Below, piece by piece: positions 21,110 through 27,839 of a DNA stretch of 27,839 nt. Origin of the DNA: Elysia marginata (lineage: Eukaryota > Mollusca > Gastropoda > Plakobranchidae); the NCBI GenBank assembly GCA_019649035.1, contig BMAT01009583.1:37033-64871 (forward strand), read 5' to 3'. How positions within the stretch are numbered: the stretch's first letter is position 1; each line of letters opens with the position of its first letter. The position numbers were made by a program, and so were the translations under genes. Below the pieces are notes generated by a model. That model was not told where the DNA came from, made no database searches, and saw only the letters and a program-made list of their open reading frames with translations.

Positions 21110-22859
21110 CAGAGCTGCCAACCCGTACGTTTTCCCGTATTTTCGTACGCTTTTTCGTCCAAAATACGCTGGTATGATTTTCCTATGAAACATACGACTT
21201 TCCGGTCTTTTAATCCCACTAATGACACTATGAAACTCGTGATGTACGTTACGTACGTTCAACTTCCGTACTGAATCCATAGGCCTAGCAGGAAGCAGCC
21301 ATTTATGCACATGCGCACAAAGATAACCGTGACGATACAGTATATCGATTTCGTTTCGTTTTTCGGCTTTATTTTTATACCGTTAGTGCTAGTAATATCG
21401 AAATCGCGTTCCCGATACCGCCTTCTTTACCGATTTTATAAACAATGTTTTTCATCGAATTCCGGGAATTTTGCTCTAGCGAACTGGGCATTGTTACTCT
21501 CTTCCCCACGATCTATAAATTTACTAAAGACTGCGAGCTAAGTAGCCTAATGCAGATCTAAGTGTAGTCATCAGGCAAGATCTAGATATCGATCGTTGAA
21601 TCTGTGTCAAGTAAAGGTCAAGTGTACTCCGTGAGCTAGACTCTAGATCTAAATCTAATGTCACTGTCAGTCGAAAAATAAAAAAAAAAACAAAGTAGCC
21701 TACTGATGCTTTTACTACATGTACTAGGATACTTGATAATCAAAAGCGTGTTTGTGCTTATGTTGAGGGTTGCGAGCCTGATTTTTTAAATTTCCCATGT
21801 ACCGTAATTAATAGATCTAGTAGTACTGCACAGTCTGACCTCTAAACTTTGCTAGACTCCGTTCTGGACTAAATTTAGATCTAGATAAGTAAATCTAACC
21901 GTATGACTAGAAATCTAGATTCTAGAGTCTTTAGTTATTTAAACGGCACAATTAAAGGGAAAGTTAGGTCTTATAAAATACAGGCAATTTTGGATAGTTT
22001 GAATATGAACTAACAGGGAGTTGTCTCAAATGACGATGAATTGAAAATTAAGTTGAAAGATCATTTAGGCTACAGTACACATACAATTAAAAGTTTTAGG
22101 GGTTTGTAGAGATTTCTGCTCTGAGGTGCCTCTTTTAGCCTAATTTGAGTTTGAAATTGAGCTACTCATCATTGTCCTTCATTTTCTCGGTTATTTTTGT
22201 TACTATTAATTTACCCATTACCCTTCATTTTGTCAGTATTGTATCTCTCTGCAGAGGACCCTTTATTTCTATTAATGAGTTATATGTAGAATTTGTTAAC
22301 TTAAAGTTTAGGCTTAGCTGGGGTGACATCCTGTTGTGGAAATCCTTTCCAAAAAGATATACCTTACTATCAGTGTCTGTGATTTAATAAAAAATTTTTA
22401 TCACATTAATTAGTGATGGCCTATTGTTTTTTTTTTCTACGAGGAGCATGTGTAGTTGTAAAATTTTCAGAGATCGGGAATTAATGTTCAGGCACTATAT
22501 GATTAACTTAAAGCCTAATTATAAAAAAAGGATGAAACAATCTACACTGACAGTAACAATAACCAGGACATTTGGTAATTATTCTGCATCGTGCACTATA
22601 CAATACTGTGTGATAGTAATATAATATAATTATTGGATAGCTATTTTTTTAAACCGAGCAACTGGGCACCCTAGCGTTTATAGTTATCTTGATTAATTCT
22701 TACATTTTCTGTGCGTATAGGAATACCAAAACAATGTTGCACTTTTTGGGGTTAGCTTGTAGTTTTAGCCGTGGGTTGAAAAATATGCCTTTTTGTTGAA
22801 AAATACTCTTTTTGGGGGTGGCTAGTACACTTTTCTCTCGTGCTGGGTTGGCAGCTCTG
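21110..22859. mobile_element. Non-autonomous DNA transposon with 15-bp perfect TIRs and 6-bp target duplication
   Basis: The left end, cagagctgccaaccc (21110-21124), is repeated in exact inverse, gggttggcagctctg, at 22845-22859. The same six bases, cagtcc, stand immediately outside both ends (21104-21109 and 22860-22865). The left subterminal region has repeated TACG/CGTA words and a cgtatttt/aaaatacg hairpin (21136-21168). The interior has AGATCT-rich clusters. Open frames inside (21305-21541, 22145-22387, 22424-22624) are short and show no transposase motif, so the 1750-base unit is non-autonomous or a decayed relic. The CAG start of the ends is hAT-like, but hAT elements make 8-bp duplications, so the superfamily is left open. 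Confidence 0.75.
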
Positions 22860-23930
22860 CAGTCCTTGTGGAAGGTAAAGGAACTTCAGAAGTGGTTTTT
22901 TTTTATATATGTATGTATATATACTCCTTTTTATGCCCATGGACGTTGAATATTTTTTGGACAAAAAATGTCTCAATTAATCTGCCACTTGATATTTTTG
23001 TCTCATAAAATATAAAAAGGAGGAAATCATTTCATTAATTTATTCCTGAATGGTCTCTCTTATCATTTGTCAGGCTTTACAAAAATAAAATAATTGTAGG
23101 GAAATACAAGCCATTTGGAACTAAAGTCTGTTTCTGATTTTGTGGGTTGAGCCATCAGAGACTTAAAAAAATTAAAATTCTAATGATTCAAAGGTAATGT
23201 TTTCCCCATCAAGTTCAAATGAGCTGGACTAGACTGTATGAAACTGATAAAAAAAGATTAAGAGAAACCCACATAAAGGCTATTTCTATACTTAAAAATA
23301 GAGAAGTAAATTCTGAAGTACTTAAATGGATCTGTTCAACCAGTTTCACATAATGTGTAACCGTTATGGAAGAATCTGGACCGGCTTGGCCAGGTGATCC
23401 GTTCTTGCATCCACATGTTGTGTTCCGATGTGAAAAGGTGATAGATAGGGATAGGATTTTTGTCCAAAGCCTGACTTAAAGATGATCCGAAGTCTTGTGT
23501 ACCAGATATGCATCATGTGAAACCGGCTTCAGAGTGTTGTTGGTTTTTCGTAAACGTTATCTATAATGGGCAGGCTTATTAGAGGTGTGGAAGCAAGTCA
23601 GCGACAACTACATTTGTCTCACACGTAACCCTGCCAACAACAGTTTTTACATTGTTAACTATTGTTATGAATAAGACTCTTGTTTTTGTTGATCTACTTA
23701 ATATTGAATATTGCCTGGAATAATCAGTCACTACTAAGAAAATATTAAACTTTTTTTCCTGAACTAAAGAAAAGGAAGCGAAAAATATACAACACAAAGT
23801 AATTTTTTTCTTGAATTTTAAATTCCTACACAAAAGTGAGGTTTTTTGTCTATTTAGGGTTTTCAGCAGCATTACTATTCCAGTAGGCTATCTTTGCTGC
23901 TTCATTTTCCTGATGGCCCTATAAAACCAT

Positions 23931-24040
23931 GTCAAAATTGCCAAGGAGAAAATTGAGGTATAGGCTTTTAGAAATGGTTTGGGTGTCGAGTCAGTTTTTA
24001 AGTTTTTAGCCCTTTTGAAACTTAAACCATTTCCGCAAAA
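23931..24040 (+). repeat. Dispersed repeat, copy 1
   Basis: About 110 bases related to 26927-27035 in the same orientation. Shared blocks in order: gtcaaa, gag(g/a)tata, gcttttA, gtcagttttaaagtttttagcc (one base longer here), aaacttaaa, gca. Family unknown; probably fragments of an old transposable element or a local duplication. Confidence 0.5.
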
Positions 24041-24100
24041 TGTAAGTTCACGTTCGGGTCAAGAGGTTACTTAAAGGACTTTTTCTTACACATTCTGAAT

Positions 24101-24119
24101 CTGTGTGTGTGTGTGTGTT
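24101..24119. repeat. (TG)n microsatellite
   Basis: An uninterrupted TG dinucleotide run of about nine units. Confidence 0.9.
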
Positions 24120-25722
24120 GGCTGGGTCAATTCTCTGTTGATCTATTCTTTGTTAAGGCTAACGCCCCACAGTTGTACAGTTGAAAAGATCAAACCAAAA
24201 AGTCAATGAATTCTGTTACTCCGTCATCCAGTAGGACTGGTCAGGACTTTACAAGAGTACTATCTCACAGCTTGTGACATCTCAGTGATATTATAATCCA
24301 TGTTATCTCTGTTTTTAATCTTCATCTTCTGAAGAAAGTAAATCTGCACTTTTGATTGTATTCCTTGCCAAGAAGTTCTGTTAATGTGACTCGTAATAAA
24401 AGCAATAATATCTGTACATGTACATGTATATATTTCAACTTTTCCAAGTATCCCATGTTTCTCATTGGTTTTTTCTGCATCTTATGAATTCATAAATATT
24501 GTATTATAAATTTCCTCTGGTAGGATCTGTTCAAAATGTTGGTGCTGTAGTTCTTTATAGTCCCGAAAAAAGCATTTTATTGTAATGGTTATATCGTTGA
24601 AAGTCCCACACTGTTTATATTCCTTTAAAGTCACTCAAAAATGCCAAAATGTTGTGTTCCTAAACTGATGAACTGAAAATCTTGTTGACATCTTCTTGTG
24701 TATTATTGTATGGATTTTGTTCTTAATTGTGGAAATGGGATAAGAAGTCATGCAAAATAAAAATCTGAATACGGTCAAACCTGCCGAAAGCGGCCGTGGA
24801 TGATCAATAACGATTGTGGTTGTGATTGACAGATGATTGCAATGGGCAATCATGATTATAAACTTGTAAAATGCAGTTCTTTTAAATTTCTGCTTTTGAT
24901 GTAACAAACAAGTTTTCTTTTTAGGTTTCTAGTTGCTTCAATTAAGCAGCAAATAATAGAGACTGGGAGGTTTCTGGTGAATAATGACTTTATTGCTTCT
25001 TCTTAGGTGAAGAGTGGTTGTGTTGCAGAATTGTTTTTTTTTTGTAAGGGATTGTAATATTAAATGTGAGTAAAAAGCTGCCTGCGGTTGCCGTTGAGAA
25101 CATCAAAAGATGGATAAAATGCAAGAGAGTTGTAGAAAAGTGGTGGCAAATTCAGGTGGTCGGCTCGGCAGGTTCGGCTTTAGTTGATGATGCACACTTT
25201 TAAAAATATCAATAACTATAGCAATGTATTGATCTTGTTGCCTCTAAATGGCAGTCCGCTTGAATATTGGTTGCTCAAGTGTACTTCTTTAAAAACCAAC
25301 AGAAGTCAATTTTAATTTTGTTTCATTCTTGAGCGAAAAATCGATTTATCCTGTTCTACGCAGGCCAGGCTTTTTATAGAACTGTTTTACACTGTTTATT
25401 TTATTCCTTCTAAAAAGTTAATTGCTAGTGAATACAAAATGTTTTATGAAATAAATTCATGTCAACAAGATTAATTACTATCTGTAGCTCCCTTTAGCGT
25501 TTAATCTTTTTGAAAGTGTTGTTTTTTTTTTTAGTTTTTAAGTGCATAATGTGCTGCATTTAGAGAAAAGAGGTGTTTGTTTTGTTTTTTTTCACATTTT
25601 AAAGTTTTACCTGTGGATCCTGCAATATTTTCCTGGTTGTGCAATTATGCATTAGACTCTTACTAATTCATTTTTTTTTTAATTTGATAATTTCTTACCG
25701 TGCAATTTTCAAGGTATAAAAA

Positions 25723-25817
25723 TGCAAGAGAGAGGAAATGAGGGTGGCGATGAGGGAGAAAGATAATAAAGGAAGCGAAAAAGAGTGCAGGGGGATGGAG
25801 ACATAGAGAGAAAGGGT
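25723..25817. repeat. Polypurine-rich tract
   Basis: About 95 bases that are almost all A/G on +, including agagagaggaaatgaggg and gagagaaaggg. Low complexity; see the opposite tract at 26270-26408. Confidence 0.7.
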
Positions 25818-26269
25818 ATTACATCGATAGTTTTATTACTACTTCGTCATGTATGCTTTTAACCTCCCACAAAATCTTCTTACTGTTCATTTGCTGATAT
25901 TGCAAGCTTTTTTATTTAGTTTGTTGCCGTTGTTGTTGAATGTTAAAAAATGTAGTTATTTGCAAAAAAAAAAAAAAAGTGCAAATGACTGTATTCATTA
26001 TACATGATCTTTAATTTGTGTTTCGTATTTTAAGTTTTAGCAGATCATTTATATGATGCCCTGCGTTTTCTAAACAGAGAACTTGTAAATATAAATCATT
26101 TGTGCCTAGTAAATAATTCATATATATAATAATAATATGCCTGATATGATTGATGATTTTCAAGAGTCAAAAGAAATGTTTTTGGATTTATAATTTGAGT
26201 CAACTTATCCAGCCTAAAACTATTTATTGATTTTCTTGTTGCATACATCTATTTTTTTCCTTATCAAGT

Positions 26270-26408
26270 ATCTCTTTCTCTCCTCCTTATTTTGCGCTGT
26301 CTCCTCAACCTTTTTCTCTGCTTTGCTCTGAAATTCTTTCCCTCTGTCTGTCTACTCTTTTTCTCTTTCTCTTATTCTTTCCTTCACTGCCAGTCTTGTT
26401 TTTCTCCA
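26270..26408. repeat. Polypyrimidine-rich tract
   Basis: About 140 bases, mostly C/T on +, with tctctttctctcctcc, ctctgtctgtctac and ctttttctctttctct. Low-complexity simple-repeat-derived sequence. Confidence 0.7.
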
Positions 26409-26926
26409 GCAGAAATTGGATCGTACTTTCTTTAATGTCGAGACAGTCTTTATTCTTCAAGATACTTTATATTTCTACCTTGGTCAAACACTGTTGGTCA
26501 GTGAGCAGAAGATTGTAGATGCCAGCCAGGATCTGTAGACATGTAACGGGTAAAGTCAATTCTTGCGTGGAGTCAACACTTTTCTTAAGAAAGCTTATAA
26601 ATTCAGTTAATTTTCATGTTTGATAAATGTCTATAGCAGTATATTGCTTTAGCGTGTAGAACAGACTTTACCATCGCACAATATTTAATGCCTTTTTTTC
26701 TGTTTCATTCTTTCCTTAAAAAAAATTATTCAATGCCGTTGTTTATGGGTGTTGATGTATTTAAATCTTGACCCAAGAATGGGACATCACAATTGCTCTC
26801 TCACTGGACCATGGAGTTGTCACAAGTATCATGTTGATAATCCATTTCATTTTTTTTTATCATTTTTTGTTAAGATTTTAAAGTTGGAATAGAAGAGTTG
26901 GAGAACTCATATGTGTGTTTGCCCAG

Positions 26927-27035
26927 GTCAAAGTAACCAGGGATAAAACGGAGATATAAGCTTTTAAATGCAGTCTGGGAGCCTCTGTCAGTTTTAAAGT
27001 TTTTAGCCTCAGTAAAACTTAAATTATTACAGCAC
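26927..27035 (+). repeat. Dispersed repeat, copy 2
   Basis: Partner of 23931-24040, about 3 kb away. The best stretch runs from gtcagttttaaagtttttag through cttaaa. The order of the blocks is kept, so this is unlikely to be coincidence, although both copies are AT-rich. Confidence 0.5.
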
Positions 27036-27839
27036 TATTTCAGCCCATTATTGATGAAAATTGCAATAATGAGATGTTTTTAATTTTGATAGTTGTAAAA
27101 TCTCAATTTTCTACTTTGCAACTTATAGCAAGCCTTATGTCAGAATCTTGTGATATTATTGTGATGAAGTGTATTCCATTTTGCTCAGAGAGGTTTGCGA
27201 ATTAAGAAACACCAAGAATTCAAAATCTTTAAACAAGATGTTTGAATTGAAAAGGTTTCCTTGGGCCACCACACATATAGTTTGGACTGACAGACAAAAA
27301 AAATATTTTTGGACAAAATTTGTTTTTCTTTGAGAATCGAAAATAATTATATTTGAAAACAGTAGTCTATTATAAAGTCCATTTTTTTAAATTGATAAAT
27401 GTCCTTGCATAAATGTTCCAATCAAATGGCCAAGTTAAATGCAAATGTCTAGTATCATTGTCTTCCGTGCAAGAATAAAGAAAGATGTCATTTAGTGACT
27501 TCATTTCATCTTTTCAGATGATACTCGCTTTTATGTGCGCTGAATTTCCATGAGAACAAAAGTTGTTGAATATAAGCAAATTGTTGGATTTTGAATGTGG
27601 AAATTCTTGTCTTATCGGAGTGTTTTCATTTTAGATTTTATGAAGAAGAAAATGTGAATACATGTACATGTTTTTAGGGATGACCCTCTGTTGTTGACAC
27701 ATGGCTGCTAAAGAGTGATTTTTGCCTCAAACTTTGATTTACTTACGAGGCGTAAGCACTTTATGTTCTGGATGTATTTTTATGATTTTTGAAAAAAAAA
27801 TACTGCAAAACTTTGGATGGAAGGTTTTGAACTAGTCTT

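Larger units (their letters stand above)
22866..27839. other. Noncoding AT-rich region to the window end
   Basis: No gene supported on either strand. Further AATAAA hexamers on + lie at 24395-24400, 24756-24761, 25450-25455 and 27474-27479. Tacatgtacatg words occur near 24415-24428 and 27660-27671. A Pumilio-type TGTAAATA is at 26084-26091. Part of this could be a very long FRS2 3'UTR interrupted by the transposon, or plain intergenic DNA. Frames at 22752-22976, 23579-23872 and 24635-24907 on the minus strand show no domain. Confidence 0.5.

Noticed and set aside
7832-26565. Word taaagtcaattcttg shared by 7832-7846 and 26551-26565, with atcaaca or gtcaaca following
   Set aside because: Possibly fragments of a repeat, but similarity outside about 30 bases is too poor to claim an element.
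1-27839. CRISPR array, operon, phage or toxin-antitoxin content
   Set aside because: No regularly spaced repeats, no bacterial-type gene spacing or ribosome binding sites; both real genes are spliced animal genes.

Overview
The window is AT-rich eukaryotic DNA, with spliced genes, canonical GT/AG introns, long untranslated stretches and decayed transposable elements. Recurrent AGATCTAG-type clusters, tRNA-related SINE sequence and the relationship of both proteins to animal families suggest a lophotrochozoan animal, most likely a gastropod mollusc. The gastropod call is inference from sequence texture. There is no sign of bacterial genes, operons, CRISPR arrays or viruses.

Two protein-coding genes are recognised, both on the + strand. 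The first (exons from 965 to 6127) is a deoxyribose-phosphate aldolase, DERA. Seven coding exons carry all but about the first 10 residues; the initiator exon was not found. The second (14290 to 19897) is a complete six-exon gene for an FGF-receptor-substrate docking protein, FRS2/FRS3-like. It encodes 449 residues: an N-myristoylation start, a PTB domain, four Y-x-N motifs, a proline run and two C-terminal SHP2-type tyrosine motifs. The two genes have unrelated jobs (deoxynucleoside catabolism and receptor tyrosine kinase signalling), and nothing suggests they act together.

Layout: 1-964 upstream or first intron of DERA; 965-6127 DERA; 6128-about 7320 probable DERA 3'UTR; about 7320-14274 intergenic or FRS2 5' region with a minus-strand tRNA-derived SINE (about 8827-9125), a large palindrome made of SINE-related arms (10990-11200), AGATCT-rich clusters and a small palindromic MITE (13535-13706); 14275-19897 FRS2; 19898-27839 noncoding, probably FRS2 3'UTR then intergenic DNA. 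This last part contains a 1.75-kb terminal-inverted-repeat transposon with a 6-bp target-site duplication (21110-22859), a dispersed 110-bp repeat pair and a polypurine/polypyrimidine pair.

No new multi-gene system is visible. The most interesting signals are the head-to-head SINE-body palindrome, the TIR element, and the FRS2 tail, in which three successive exons open on an Asn-Tyr motif placed right at the splice acceptor.
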